The notes beneath the pieces are model-generated. The model saw nothing but the letters and a program-made list of their open reading frames with translations, did not search any database and was not told the origin of the DNA. DNA of 64,000 bases from Pseudotabrizicola algicola (lineage in GTDB: Bacteria; Pseudomonadota; Alphaproteobacteria; Rhodobacterales; Rhodobacteraceae), in assembly GCF_010915705.1 (NCBI RefSeq), contig NZ_JAAIKE010000001.1:496001-560000 (forward strand). Reading direction: 5' to 3'. The position numbers and the translations under genes are program-made. Position 1 is the stretch's first letter; every line of letters starts with the position of its first letter. Shown here piece after piece: positions 1 to 9,379 of this stretch.

Positions 1-654
1 TTTCAGCAAGCCTTCGGCCTGCCACCCCGCCAGCAGCGCCGGACGCTGGGCGCGCGGCACCCCGGCGCGGCGGGCGGCCTCCAGCCGGATCAGCCCGCGC
101 AGGGCGAGTTCAGCCACCGCCTCGGGGCGGCCATCGACCAGCGGGATACGCCCGCGCTGCGCCAGTTCGGGAATGGCGCGCAGATAGCTGGCCAGCGCCG
201 ACGCCCAGCCATAGGCGCGCACTGCCGCCCCGGCCTCGGGCGGCGCGCCAAGCGCACAGGCCGTCAGCCACATCAGGCCGGCGCCGGTATCCTCCAGATA
301 GGCGTCCAGCGCCGCCTGATCCTCGAAGGGCGCGCTGTAGATGTCCCAGCGGCGGGCCTCGATCATCCGGTCCAGCACGTCGAGCGGCAGGCGCGCGCTC
401 TGGATCAGATCATGCAGCGGGGCCGCCACCTCATGCGCGCGGGGGCCGGGTTCGGCCACCACGTCGCGCCACCATTGCAGCCGCATCTCGGCGATCATCG
501 CCTCCTTGCTGACCCAGGGCGCGCGCGCGACTTCAAGGTTCAGCGCATAGAGCGGCAACAGCCGCGCGCGGGCGGACTGCGGGGCCGCCATCACGGCGGC
601 AAAACGGTCGGGGTCGCCCCGCTGCACCAGTGCCGCACAGGCATCAAGGCTCAT
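1..654 (-). CDS. Squalene/phytoene synthase family protein (NDUFAF6-like), C-terminus cut by the window edge
   Basis: The first 218 codons of a leftward gene that runs off the left edge. It starts at an ATG at 654 with the sequence MSLDACAALVQRGD. Around residues 58-64 it has LQWWRDVV, and near residue 100 EARRWDIYSAPFED. Both are typical of the squalene/phytoene synthase fold, in particular the short bacterial relatives of the mitochondrial complex I assembly factor NDUFAF6. True phytoene synthases are usually longer and sit in carotenoid clusters, and there are no crt genes here. It lies 49 bp downstream of the citramalate synthase gene on the same strand, so co-transcription is possible. 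The family call is firm. The substrate, or whether it has enzyme activity at all, is unknown. Confidence 0.85.
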   Translation of the reverse strand, partial: MSLDACAALVQRGDPDRFAAVMAAPQSARARLLPLYALNLEVARAPWVSKEAMIAEMRLQWWRDVVAEPGPRAHEVAAPLHDLIQSARLPLDVLDRMIEARRWDIYSAPFEDQAALDAYLEDTGAGLMWLTACALGAPPEAGAAVRAYGWASALASYLRAIPELAQRGRIPLVDGRPEAVAELALRGLIRLEAARRAGVPRAQRPALLAGWQAEGLLK

Positions 655-703
655 GGCCGCGCCCCGCCAGCGGGTCCGTGGCGGCCCCCAGGTGCCGCCC
701 CGC

Positions 704-2338
704 TCATTCCGCCGCCTCCTGCACCGGCTGGCCCAGATCACGGATCAGCTTCCACTGGATCGCATCCAGCAGCGCCTCGAACGAGGCGTCCACGATGTTC
801 GGGCTCACCCCCACCGTCGACCAGCGCCGCCCCTCGTCATCTTCGGAATCGATGATGACCCGCGTCACCGCCTCGGTGCCGCCTTGCGTGATGCGCACCT
901 TGAAATCGACCAGCTTCATGCTGTCGATACAGGCCTGATAGGGCCCGAGGTCCTTGGCCAGCGCCTTGGCCAGCGCGTTCACGGGGCCACGGTCGGTGCC
1001 GGTCTCGTCCATCGACTCGCTGACCGACAGCATCTTGCGCCCGCCGATCTTGACCACCACCACCGCCTCGGACAGGCTGATCATGCGGTCATACTTGTTC
1101 TTGCGCCGTTCCACCGTCACCCGGTAACGCTTGACCTCGAAGAACTCGGGGCATTGACCCAAGGCGCGCCGCGCCAGCAATTCGAAACTGGCCTGCGCGC
1201 CGTCATAGGCATAGCCCTGATCCTCGCGCTCCTTCACCACCTCAAGGATCCGGCCCAGACGCGGGTCCTTCGGGTCCACCGCCAGCCCCGCCTGCATCAG
1301 CCGCGCCCGCAGGTTCGACTGCCCGGCCTGATTGCTCATCGGGATCACCCGCGCATTGCCCACCGTCTCGGGCGGCACATGCTCATAGGTGGCGGGGTCC
1401 TTCAGGATCGCACTGGCATGCAGCCCCGCCTTGTGGGCAAAGGCGCTCGCCCCCACATAGGGCGCGGCCCGCACCGGCACGCGGTTCAGGATGTCATCCA
1501 GCACCCGGCTGGTCTTCAGGATGCCCGCCAGAGCCTCGTGGCTCACCCCCGTCTCGTAGCGGCTGGCATAGGGCTCCTTGAGCAGGAGCGTCGGGATCAG
1601 GCTCACCAGATTGGCATTGCCGCACCGCTCGCCCAGCCCGTTCAGCGTGCCCTGCACCTGCCGCACCCCGGCATCGATCGCGGCAAGCGAACAGGCCACC
1701 GCGGTTCCGGTGTCGTCATGGCAGTGAATGCCCAGCCGCTCCCCCGGGATGCCCGCCGCGATCACCTCGGACACCACCCGCCCCACCTCGGCGGGCAAGG
1801 TGCCGCCATTGGTGTCGCACAGCACCAGCCAGCGCGCCCCCGCATCATGGGCCGCGCGCAGACAGTCCAGCGCATAGGCCGGATTGGCGCGATAGCCGTC
1901 AAAGAAATGCTCGGCGTCAAACAGCGCCTCGCGCCCACGCCGCACCAGATGCGCGACCGATTGCGCAATCGCCTCGCGGTTTTCCTCCAGCGTGCAGCCA
2001 AGGGCGGTGGTCACATGGAACTCATGCGTCTTGCCCACCAGACAGACCGCAGGCGTGCCCGCATCCAGCACCATCGCCAGCACATCGTCATTCTCGACCG
2101 ACCGCCCGATCCGCTTGGTCATGCCAAAGGCCGCCATCACCGCCCGCGTCGGCGGCCTTGCGGCGAAAAACTCCGAATCCGTCGGATTGGCCCCCGGCCA
2201 GCCGCCTTCGATGTAATCCACCCCCAGGGCATCCAGCGCCTGCGCGATCATGCGCTTTTCGGCCACCGAGAACTGCACCCCCTGCGTCTGCTGCCCGTCG
2301 CGCAAGGTGGTGTCATAGAGGTAAAGACGTTCACGCAT
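704..2338 (-). CDS. cimA: Citramalate synthase
   Basis: Condenses pyruvate with acetyl-CoA to (R)-citramalate, the first step of the threonine-independent route to 2-oxobutyrate and isoleucine. The 544 residues match the usual length of the CimA branch of the isopropylmalate/homocitrate synthase family. The N-terminal TIM barrel opens with DTTLRDGQQ (residues 9-17), carrying the catalytic Arg and metal-binding Asp. The metal-binding HCH (205-207) and a GxGERCGNAN loop follow. The C-terminal LeuA-type regulatory/dimerisation domain covers about residues 390-535. DTTLRDGQQTQG rather than the LeuA consensus DTTLRDGEQ favours CimA. It follows cysS by 96 bp of a repeated hairpin element. Confidence 0.93.
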   Translation of the reverse strand: MRERLYLYDTTLRDGQQTQGVQFSVAEKRMIAQALDALGVDYIEGGWPGANPTDSEFFAARPPTRAVMAAFGMTKRIGRSVENDDVLAMVLDAGTPAVCLVGKTHEFHVTTALGCTLEENREAIAQSVAHLVRRGREALFDAEHFFDGYRANPAYALDCLRAAHDAGARWLVLCDTNGGTLPAEVGRVVSEVIAAGIPGERLGIHCHDDTGTAVACSLAAIDAGVRQVQGTLNGLGERCGNANLVSLIPTLLLKEPYASRYETGVSHEALAGILKTSRVLDDILNRVPVRAAPYVGASAFAHKAGLHASAILKDPATYEHVPPETVGNARVIPMSNQAGQSNLRARLMQAGLAVDPKDPRLGRILEVVKEREDQGYAYDGAQASFELLARRALGQCPEFFEVKRYRVTVERRKNKYDRMISLSEAVVVVKIGGRKMLSVSESMDETGTDRGPVNALAKALAKDLGPYQACIDSMKLVDFKVRITQGGTEAVTRVIIDSEDDEGRRWSTVGVSPNIVDASFEALLDAIQWKLIRDLGQPVQEAAE

Positions 2339-2360
2339 CGCCCGCCCCCTTTTCCGTCGC

Positions 2361-2430
2361 CAAATATCCTCGGGGGGAGTCGCCGCCGGCGACGGGGGGC
2401 AGACAGCCCCCCCGAATTTTCGCAGAAAAT
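2361..2430 (-). repeat. Intergenic hairpin element, copy A (cysS-cimA)
   Basis: Between the cysS stop and the cimA start. Read on the minus strand it has TTTTCTGCGAA, a 7-bp GC hairpin with a five-base loop (2394-2412), a second hairpin GTCGCC-GGC-GGCGAC (2379-2393), and then CCCCCCGAGGATATTTG. Copies B (53732-53816) and C (29851-29904) share overlapping subsets of these modules and lie in the same kind of place. The first hairpin may act as an intergenic terminator or processing site. The function is inferred only. Confidence 0.7.
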
Positions 2431-2434
2431 TGGC

Positions 2435-3862
2435 TCACTTCAGCGCCTCCAGCTTGGTGGGGTCGAAGTCTGGGCCGGGCACGAGTTCGACTGCTGTTTT
2501 TGACATACGCACTTCCACGCCTGCAGCAAGAAGAGCAGATTTTAACGCGTCTACCGGCGTAAAATCTTTAGTTTTTATAGCCTCTGTTCTGAGATTAATT
2601 AAAAGAATCTTAAAGTTATCCAAGTCGATGGGATCAGACCACCAAACATCCTGACTAGGAAGCAATAAACCAAGCAATTGTGCCGAAGCGAGAAATTCGG
2701 CGACAGCGGCTTTAGGATCAGGTCCAGTATAATCACCCTTAAGAGCAGAATTCCAATTTGCAAACGTCAGAACATTTCCTGCAAGATTGTGCAGTTCCGT
2801 AATTGCTTGGCGGGTGTTCAAATCGTCACCAAGTGCAGCAATTACAGCTTTACTTGGCTTAGAGGGTTTGACGTCCTTGGTCATAAGGCGCCAACGTTCA
2901 AGATGATGTTTTGCCTCCCGCGCCTTTTCCTCCGTCCAATCCATCGGCTTCCGATAATGCGTGCTCAAAAGCACAAACCGGATCACTTCCCCCGGAACCC
3001 CCTGCTCCAGCAAATCCCGCACGGTAAAGAAGTTGCCCAGCGACTTGGACATCTTCTTGCCCTCGACCAGCAGCATCTCGTTGTGCAGCCAGACCCGTGC
3101 AAAACTCCCGTGCCCGTGCGCGCAGGCGCTCTGCGCGATCTCGTTCTCGTGATGCGGGAATTGCAGATCCAACCCCCCGCCGTGAATGTCGAAACTCTCC
3201 CCCAAAAGCTCATAGGCCATGGCCGAGCATTCGATATGCCAGCCCGGACGGCCATAGCCCCAGGGGCTCTCCCACCCCGGCACGCCCTCGCCTGACGGCT
3301 TCCACAGCACGAAATCCATCGGGTCTTCCTTGAAGGGCGCGACCTCCACCCGCGCGCCCGCGATCATGTCATCGACAGACCGGCCCGACAGAGCGCCATA
3401 TTCGGCATAGGACCGCACTCGGAACAGCACATGCCCTTCCGCCGCATAGGCATGGCCCTTCTCGACCAGCCCCTCGATCATCGCGATCATCGCGCCGATG
3501 AACTCGGTCGCGCGCGGCTCGTGATTGGGCCGCAACGCCCCCAAAGCGTCCATGTCATCGTGATACCAGCCGATCGTCTCGTCGGTGATGTCCCGGATCG
3601 CGCGGCCCGTCTCGGCGGCCTTGGCGTTGATCTTGTCATCCACATCGGTGAAGTTGCGGACATATGTCACATGCTCGGCGCCAAAGACATGGCGCAGCAG
3701 CCGGTACAGCACGTCAAACACCACCACAGGCCGCGCATTGCCCAGATGCGCGCGGTCATAGACCGTCGGGCCGCAGACATACATGCGCAGATTCTGCGCA
3801 TCCAGAGGCACAAACGCCTCCTTGCGGTGGGTTTTCGAATTGGTCAGCCTGATCGTCACCAT
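2435..3862 (-). CDS. cysS: Cysteine--tRNA ligase
   Basis: Charges tRNA-Cys; class I aminoacyl-tRNA synthetase in the cytoplasm. I start it at [10 protein letters not shown] (3862); an upstream in-frame ATG at 3883 would add seven residues. [15 protein letters not shown] (residues 30-44) carries the first zinc Cys and the HIGH-equivalent motif. C212 and the HHENE stretch near 237-241 supply the rest of the zinc site, and KMSKS is at 270-274. Length (475 residues) is normal for the family. The 3' third (roughly 2510-2895, residues about 323-450) is strikingly AT-rich and uses TTA, AGA and ATA codons, unlike the rest of the gene. The frame stays open and the C-terminal DALR/anticodon domain is recognisable, so the gene looks functional. 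Confidence 0.95.
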   Translation of the reverse strand: MVTIRLTNSKTHRKEAFVPLDAQNLRMYVCGPTVYDRAHLGNARPVVVFDVLYRLLRHVFGAEHVTYVRNFTDVDDKINAKAAETGRAIRDITDETIGWYHDDMDALGALRPNHEPRATEFIGAMIAMIEGLVEKGHAYAAEGHVLFRVRSYAEYGALSGRSVDDMIAGARVEVAPFKEDPMDFVLWKPSGEGVPGWESPWGYGRPGWHIECSAMAYELLGESFDIHGGGLDLQFPHHENEIAQSACAHGHGSFARVWLHNEMLLVEGKKMSKSLGNFFTVRDLLEQGVPGEVIRFVLLSTHYRKPMDWTEEKAREAKHHLERWRLMTKDVKPSKPSKAVIAALGDDLNTRQAITELHNLAGNVLTFANWNSALKGDYTGPDPKAAVAEFLASAQLLGLLLPSQDVWWSDPIDLDNFKILLINLRTEAIKTKDFTPVDALKSALLAAGVEVRMSKTAVELVPGPDFDPTKLEALK

Positions 3863-4101
3863 AGCCCGTCGTCCCTTATGCACAGCGGCATCCCGGCGCG
3901 GGGTCTAGCAAGTTCCAATCCGTTTGGAAATGATGACAAGCCCCCGCAAGACCAAAGGTCAGCAGGAAATGCAGCCGCAGATGATGCCACGCGTTGTCGT
4001 TGCCATGCCCCCTGCATAGCGCCGCCCCGTCGCCGCGCCAAGCCCTTTTCGCATCGCCCGCAAGCTGGCATGATGCCTGCGCAAACCAAAGGGGGCTGCC
4101 C

Positions 4102-4959
4102 ATGTTGCGCGTGCTTTTCCTCGCCCTGTGCCTGTTCCTTGCCCCCGGCCTTGCCGCCGCCCAGCCCTACCCCGACCCGCTCGGCGACACGCTCAGCGAT
4201 TACGCGGGCCTCCTGCCGCCCGAGGCACAGCTCCGCCTCTCCGAGACGCTGGCGAAAGGCCGCGCCGAAACCGGCGTGCATGTGGTGCTGGTCATCATGA
4301 ACCGGCTGGCAGATCACGGCGGCGCAGGCGCGCGCATAGAAGATTACGCCAAGGCGCTGTTCAACCGATGGGGCGTCGGCGATGCCGCCCGCGATGATGG
4401 CATCCTCATCCTGATCGCCCGCGACGACCGCGAAATGCGCATCGCGCTCGGCGCAGGATATGAGGTGATCTGGGACAATGCCGCACAACGCGTGATCGAC
4501 CGCTCCTTCCTGCCCGCCTTCCGCAATGATGATTATGTCGGCGGGATCGAGGCCGGGGTTGCCGCCACCTTCGACCTCATCGCCAGACCCTTCGCCGCCG
4601 GGGCCGAAACCCCGCCCGCGCCGCCCTTCGACTGGCAGGCGATCACGCCCTTCCTGATCTTCGGCGGGGCCATCCTCGGCTTCATCGCGCTGGTGGCGCG
4701 CGCGGTGATCGGCGATGCGCTGGTGCGCCTGCGCGCCTGCCCCTCCTGCGGCGCGCGCAGCCTGTCGCGCCGCCGCGACGTGACCCTAGCCGCCAGCACC
4801 GCCCGCGCAGGCCACGGCATCCTGCACACCCGCTGCGCCGCCTGCGGCTATGACAGGTCGGAACCCTACAGCATCGCGAAAATCTCGCGCGGCTCGGGCT
4901 CTTCGGGTGGCTTCGGCGGCGGATCGTCCTCGGGGGGCGGTGCCACGGGCCGCTGGTAG
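4102..4959 (+). CDS. Secreted/membrane TPM-domain protein with zinc ribbon (YgcG-like)
   Basis: A 285-residue envelope protein. A signal peptide (residues 1-20, ending AAAQ) is followed by a TPM (YgcG/TPM_phosphatase) domain over about 25-150, with the conserved WGVGDAARDDGILILIA stretch. One membrane segment lies near 175-200. A zinc ribbon with two CxxC pairs (CPSC, CAAC) spans about 213-256, and the tail is Gly/Ser-rich, ending GGGATGRW. I chose the ATG at 4102 because the signal peptide begins there. TPM proteins have been linked to photosystem repair and membrane-protein maintenance in other lineages, but no substrate can be deduced. It converges on uup, with seven bases between the stop codons. 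Confidence 0.85.
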   Translation: MLRVLFLALCLFLAPGLAAAQPYPDPLGDTLSDYAGLLPPEAQLRLSETLAKGRAETGVHVVLVIMNRLADHGGAGARIEDYAKALFNRWGVGDAARDDGILILIARDDREMRIALGAGYEVIWDNAAQRVIDRSFLPAFRNDDYVGGIEAGVAATFDLIARPFAAGAETPPAPPFDWQAITPFLIFGGAILGFIALVARAVIGDALVRLRACPSCGARSLSRRRDVTLAASTARAGHGILHTRCAACGYDRSEPYSIAKISRGSGSSGGFGGGSSSGGGATGRW

Positions 4960-4966
4960 GCCGGCG

Positions 4967-6790
4967 TCAGGCGCGCTCTTCCAGCGCCAGCCATTCCTCT
5001 TCGGCGCCTTGCAGGGCGATCTGCCGCTCGCTCAGCGCCTCGGTCCCCTTGCGAAACTTCACAGGGTCCTTGGTGTAGAGGTCGGGCGCCGCCAGAAACT
5101 CTTCCAGCTTGGCAATCTCGGCCTCCAGCCGCGCGATGATCGCGGGCAATTCGTCCAGCCGCTTGCGTTCGGTGAAGGACAGGCCCGTGTTCTTCGACGG
5201 CCTCGGCGGCTCGCGCCCCGCAGCAGTCTTTGCCGCGCTCGCCGAAGCGGCCGCTGCCGACTTCGCCGCCGCCGCCATCACCTCGGGCCGCTGCGCCGCG
5301 TAATCCGACCAGCCGCCCGGATAGGCAGTGGCGCGCCCGTCCCCCTCCATCGCCACCGTGGCGGTGGCGATGCGGTCGATGAAATCGCGGTCATGGCTCA
5401 CCAGCAGAACCGTGCCGTCATACTCGCCCAGCACATCCTGCAACAGATCCAGCGTTTCCACGTCCAGATCGTTGGTCGGTTCGTCCAGAATCAACAGGTT
5501 CGAGGGCCGCGCCATCAGCTTGGCCAGCAACAGCCGCGCCTTCTCGCCGCCCGACAGGCTGCGCACCGGCGCGCGCACCTGCCGCTCGTCGAACAGGAAA
5601 TCCTTGAGATAGGCCACCACATGCTTAGGATTGCCGCGCACCATCACCTGATCCGACGCGCCCGAAACCGCCATCAACGGGTCTCCGGTCAGGTTCTCCC
5701 ACAGCGTCGCATTCGGATCGAGCTGTGCGCGCGTCTGGTCAAACACCGCAATCTCCAGATTGGTGCCAAGCACCACCTCGCCGCTGTCAGGCGCGATCTC
5801 GCCGGTCAGCATCTTGAGAAGCGTGGTCTTGCCCACCCCGTTCGGCCCGACAAAGGCCACGCGGTCCCCGCGCAGGACGCGCAGGTCGAACCCCTGCAGA
5901 ATGGTCTTGTCGCCAAAGCGCTTGCCGATGCCCTTGGCCTCGATCACCCGCTTGCCGCTCACCGGCCCGCTCTCGATCTCCAAGGCCGCCGTGCCCTGCC
6001 GCCGGATCTGGCTGCTCCGCTCCTCGCGCAGGGCCGCCAGCGCGCGCACGCGCCCCTGATTGCGTTTCCGGCGCGCCGAAATCCCCTCGACCGCCCATTT
6101 CGCCTCGGCCTTGATCTTGCGGTCCAGCTTGTGGCGCGCCTCGTCCTCCTCGGCCCAGACCGTCTCGCGCCATTCCTCGAAGCCGTCAAAACCGGCCTCG
6201 CGCCGCCGCACCTCGCCCCGGTCGACCCAGAGCGTCGCCTTGGTCAGCGCCCGCAGGAACGCGCGGTCGTGCGAGATCAGCACAAAGCCCGTCCGCGTCG
6301 ATGAAAGCTCCGCCTCCAGCCATTCGATCGCCTGAATGTCCAGATGGTTGGTCGGCTCGTCCAGCAGCATCAGCTCCGGCGCTTCCGCCAGCAGCTTGGC
6401 CAAAGCCGCCCGCCGCCGCTCGCCGCCGCTGGCGGTGGCCACCGGCGTCGCGGGGTTGAACTTCAACCCCTCCGCCACCATCGCCACGCGGTATTCCTCG
6501 CCCACATCCAGCCCGCTCGCGGCGAAATCGCCCAGCGTCTCGAAGCCCGACAGGTCCGGATCCTGCTCCATATAGCCCACGCTGACCCCCGGCGAGACGA
6601 CGCGCAACCCGCGATCGGCCTCGGTCAGCCCCGCCATCACCTTCATCAGGGTCGACTTCCCCGATCCGTTGCGCCCCACCAGCGCCACCCGGTCACCGGG
6701 CTGGACCACCAGCGACAGGTTGTCGAACACAGGATTCCCGCCAAAGGTCAGCGAGATGTCGGAAAGCTGGAGAAGGGGTGCGCGTGCCAT
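4967..6790 (-). CDS. uup: ABC-F family ATPase Uup
   Basis: A soluble 607-residue protein with two ABC ATPase domains and no membrane segments, so not a transporter. The first Walker A is GRNGSGKST (about residues 39-47) and its signature is SGGERRR. The second has GPNGVGKTT and LSGGEKAR. Both have LLLDEPTNHLD/LILDEPTNDLD-type Walker B motifs. A charged C-terminal segment (about 515-605) looks like the coiled-coil DNA/RNA-binding domain of Uup. ABC-F proteins of this branch act on ribosomes and influence precise transposon excision in E. coli. The gene stands alone, convergent with the TPM gene. Confidence 0.92.
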   Translation of the reverse strand: MARAPLLQLSDISLTFGGNPVFDNLSLVVQPGDRVALVGRNGSGKSTLMKVMAGLTEADRGLRVVSPGVSVGYMEQDPDLSGFETLGDFAASGLDVGEEYRVAMVAEGLKFNPATPVATASGGERRRAALAKLLAEAPELMLLDEPTNHLDIQAIEWLEAELSSTRTGFVLISHDRAFLRALTKATLWVDRGEVRRREAGFDGFEEWRETVWAEEDEARHKLDRKIKAEAKWAVEGISARRKRNQGRVRALAALREERSSQIRRQGTAALEIESGPVSGKRVIEAKGIGKRFGDKTILQGFDLRVLRGDRVAFVGPNGVGKTTLLKMLTGEIAPDSGEVVLGTNLEIAVFDQTRAQLDPNATLWENLTGDPLMAVSGASDQVMVRGNPKHVVAYLKDFLFDERQVRAPVRSLSGGEKARLLLAKLMARPSNLLILDEPTNDLDVETLDLLQDVLGEYDGTVLLVSHDRDFIDRIATATVAMEGDGRATAYPGGWSDYAAQRPEVMAAAAKSAAAASASAAKTAAGREPPRPSKNTGLSFTERKRLDELPAIIARLEAEIAKLEEFLAAPDLYTKDPVKFRKGTEALSERQIALQGAEEEWLALEERA

Positions 6791-6897
6791 GCGCCGTCAG
6801 GTATGCGCCCCTGCCTGCGCCGTCAAGCCACCTGACAGCGTGGCACGCGGGGGCTGGCCCCCGCGCGACAGCAGCCACGGGCGCAGCACCGCCCGTC

Positions 6898-7686
6898 TCA
6901 GACCAGACGTGGCGGGCGCTTGGGGTCCATGCCGGGGGCTGTCCCCGGCACGGCGGGCTTTTCCACCTCGGGCAGATCGAAGCGCAGGGCCACCCGCGCC
7001 ATTGCCACCGCCGCCGGATCGGCGCTGTGCAGGAAGGCCACGTCCAGCTCGCCGGCCTCGATCCCCGAAAACACCAGCGCCTCCGAAGCCGCCCGCGCCA
7101 GTGCCGCCTGCGCCCCCTCGGCCACATCGAGAAACGCGAGCATATGCCCCCGCCGCCCGCCGCGATAGCTGACCCCTGCCAGCAGCGCGCCAGAGGCCAG
7201 CCCCGCGGCCCGCGCCAGCTTGGCATCCAGCCCCGCAACCAGCCCTTCCGGCACGGCGGGCGCATGGAACTGCTCGGGCAGCGCCTGCACCTCCTCGGGG
7301 CCTTCGTCCAGCGTCTCGGCCAGCCAGTCCATCGCCTCTGGCGGCAACAGCATTTCCGACCGCCCTACCCCCAGATTGACGCCAAGCCCGATGCCCTGCC
7401 CCTTCAGCAGCCCCGCAATCACCCGCCCCGGCAGCGCGGCATAGGGGGCGATGCCGCCTGTAAATCCGGCCAGCCGTTCCTCGCGGTCAAAGACCAGCAC
7501 GAAACGCCCGTCTTCAAGGTCAAACACCCGTGGCTCCAGCACCTCGCCCACCGCCTCGCGCTCCAGCAGGAGGAACATCTCGCCATCCGCCAGCCGCTCG
7601 AAGAAGCGCAGCCGCAGCGCCTCGTTCTCGGGGTCGGCATGCACGGCGGCATGGGCGGCATCCAAAAGGCTTACAATCTCGCTCAT
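6898..7686 (-). CDS. SseB family protein
   Basis: A 262-residue cytoplasmic protein starting at MSEIVSLL (7686), where its ATG overlaps the stop of the upstream glycosylase gene (ATGA). The N-terminal half (about 1-115: ENEALRLRFFERLADGEMFLLLE through GLGVNLGVGRSEMLLPP) matches the SseB N-terminal domain, first described for the E. coli 'enhanced serine sensitivity' protein. The C-terminal half resembles the SseB C-terminal domain, and the last residues (PKRPPRLV) are Pro-rich. The biochemical role of the family is unknown. It is the last gene of the leftward cluster that begins with the ABC permeases. Confidence 0.82.
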   Translation of the reverse strand: MSEIVSLLDAAHAAVHADPENEALRLRFFERLADGEMFLLLEREAVGEVLEPRVFDLEDGRFVLVFDREERLAGFTGGIAPYAALPGRVIAGLLKGQGIGLGVNLGVGRSEMLLPPEAMDWLAETLDEGPEEVQALPEQFHAPAVPEGLVAGLDAKLARAAGLASGALLAGVSYRGGRRGHMLAFLDVAEGAQAALARAASEALVFSGIEAGELDVAFLHSADPAAVAMARVALRFDLPEVEKPAVPGTAPGMDPKRPPRLV

Positions 7687-8306
7687 CTCTCGCTCTCCAT
7701 CACCGCGGCCACGGCGCGGCGCAGTTCGGGCACCAACTCGGCCTCGAACCACGGGTTCCGTTTCAGCCATCCGGTATTGCGCCACGACGGATGGGGCAAG
7801 GGAAAGATGCCGCGCGCGGCGTGCTTGCGCCAATCCGCCACCGTGGCCGTGACAGAAGTCCCCGCCCCCAGATGCCAGCGCATCGCCGCCCCGCCCACCA
7901 GAAGCGTCAGCCGCAGGTGCGGCAGCGCCGCCATGACCCGCCCCCGCCATGTGGCCGCACAGATCGCGGGCGGCGGCAGGTCCGCCCCGCGCGCATCATA
8001 GCCCGGAAAGCAGAAGGCCATCGGCACGATGGCCACACGGTCCAGATCATAGAACGCATCGCCGGAAAGCCCGCACCAGTCGCGCAACCGCTCGCCCGAG
8101 GCATCGGTAAAGGGCCGACCGCTCTCATGCACCCGCGCGCCGGGGGCCTGACCCGCAATCAGCACCCGCGCCGAAGACCGGAACCACACGACGGGGCGCG
8201 GCGCATGGGCGGTGGCGGTCGCGGCAAAACGGGCCGCGCACAGGCGGCAGCCCGCGATCTCGTCTTGCAGGGTCAGCGGAACAGCACCAGCGCGCTCGCG
8301 CTCCAT
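7683..8306 (-). CDS. Uracil-DNA glycosylase family protein
   Basis: A 207-residue member of the UDG superfamily (COG1573-type). The active-site motif is GQAPGARVHESGRPF with DASGERLRDW (about residues 55-80). The second conserved motif is LPHPSWRN near the C-terminus. Cys pairs (CRLC near the N-terminus and later single Cys) suggest the Fe-S cluster of family 4-like enzymes. Whether this branch removes uracil has, to my knowledge, not been settled for the alphaproteobacterial group. Its ATG at 8306 lies 34 bases inside the 3' end of the ABC ATPase gene. A CTG at 8276 overlapping that stop is an alternative start. Confidence 0.85.
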   Translation of the reverse strand: MERERAGAVPLTLQDEIAGCRLCAARFAATATAHAPRPVVWFRSSARVLIAGQAPGARVHESGRPFTDASGERLRDWCGLSGDAFYDLDRVAIVPMAFCFPGYDARGADLPPPAICAATWRGRVMAALPHLRLTLLVGGAAMRWHLGAGTSVTATVADWRKHAARGIFPLPHPSWRNTGWLKRNPWFEAELVPELRRAVAAVMESER

Positions 8307-9379
8307 GCCACATCCACCTTGCTGCCCACCTCGAGGATGGGCCGCCCGGGCGTGTTGCGCATCGACAGCCGCACCTCCACATCGGTGCCGCCCAGATAGA
8401 CGTCATAATAGGTCATGTCGCCAAAATAGATCACCTCGTCGATGATCCCGTCCACCGTACGCTCGGTCGTGGTCTGGCCGGGGTAAAGCAGCGTCAGCGT
8501 CTCGGGCCGCAGCCCCACCACCGGCGCATCGCCGCGCCCCGCCGGGCACTGCTCGGCCTCCAGCCGCGCGCGGCCAAGGCCCTTCACCTGCACCTCGATC
8601 TGCCCGCCCGTCTCGCCCACCACCTCGGCGGGGATGAAGTTCATCGTGCCGATGAAATCCGCCACCTTCTTGCTGTTGGGGCGCCGATACAGCGTCTCGG
8701 GGTCGGCCAGTTGCGCGATCTCGCCCTCGAACATCACCGCGATCCGGTCCGACATGACCAGCGCTTCCTCCTGGTCATGCGTGACCAGCACAAAGGTGAT
8801 GCCCACCTGCCGTTGCAGCTTGATGAGTTCCACCTGCATATGCTCGCGCATCTTCTTGTCGAGCGCGCTCAAGGGTTCATCCAGCAGCAGCACCTTGGGC
8901 TTGAGGATCAGCGCCCGCGCCAAGGCCACCCGCTGCCGCTGCCCGCCCGACAGCGCATGCGCCGCCCGCGCGCCATAGCCTTTCAGGCCCACCATCTCCA
9001 GCGCGTCTTCCACCGCGCGGGCCTTTTCCGCCTTGCTGCGCGGATCGCGGCGCAGGCCAAAGCCCACGTTTTCCGCCACGCTCATATGCGGAAAGATGGC
9101 ATAGGACTGGAACACCATGTTTGTGGGCCGCAGGTTGGCCGGAACCCGCGCCATGTCCTTGCCGTCGATCAGCACCGCGCCGCTGTCGATGCCCTCGAAC
9201 CCCGCGATGGTGCGCAAGAGCGTGGTCTTGCCACAGCCCGAAGGCCCCAGCAGCGAAAAGAACTCGCCCGCCCGTATGGTGCCGTTGATTCCGCGCAAGG
9301 CGTGGTATTCGCCATAGTATTTGTGGACGTCGCGGAACTCGATCATCGTGGGCTTGGGCTTTGGGGGGGTGTTGCTCAC
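8273..9379 (-). CDS. ABC transporter ATP-binding protein, spermidine/putrescine (PotA) type
   Basis: ATPase subunit of an importer; 368 residues. Walker A is GPSGCGKTT, the signature LSGGQRQRVALARAL, Walker B VLLLDEPLSALD, and the switch His lies in LVTHDQEEAL. The C-terminal 120 residues form the TOBE domain typical of PotA/PotG/FbpC proteins. The start codon overlaps the stop of the upstream permease gene by four bases (ATGA), indicating translational coupling. The substrate is probably a polyamine or another small organic cation, judged from the permeases. No periplasmic binding-protein gene accompanies it. Confidence 0.9.
   Translation of the reverse strand: MSNTPPKPKPTMIEFRDVHKYYGEYHALRGINGTIRAGEFFSLLGPSGCGKTTLLRTIAGFEGIDSGAVLIDGKDMARVPANLRPTNMVFQSYAIFPHMSVAENVGFGLRRDPRSKAEKARAVEDALEMVGLKGYGARAAHALSGGQRQRVALARALILKPKVLLLDEPLSALDKKMREHMQVELIKLQRQVGITFVLVTHDQEEALVMSDRIAVMFEGEIAQLADPETLYRRPNSKKVADFIGTMNFIPAEVVGETGGQIEVQVKGLGRARLEAEQCPAGRGDAPVVGLRPETLTLLYPGQTTTERTVDGIIDEVIYFGDMTYYDVYLGGTDVEVRLSMRNTPGRPILEVGSKVDVAWSASALVLFR

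Noticed and set aside
653-2503. A 616-codon open frame on the plus strand opposite cimA
   Set aside because: It is the antisense frame of a highly conserved enzyme in GC-rich DNA; the translation is Arg/His/Pro-rich and resembles no protein family.
2678-3295. A 205-codon plus-strand frame across the AT-rich part of cysS
   Set aside because: Considered because the composition there is odd, but the sense frame carries the expected cysS C-terminal domain and the antisense product resembles nothing.
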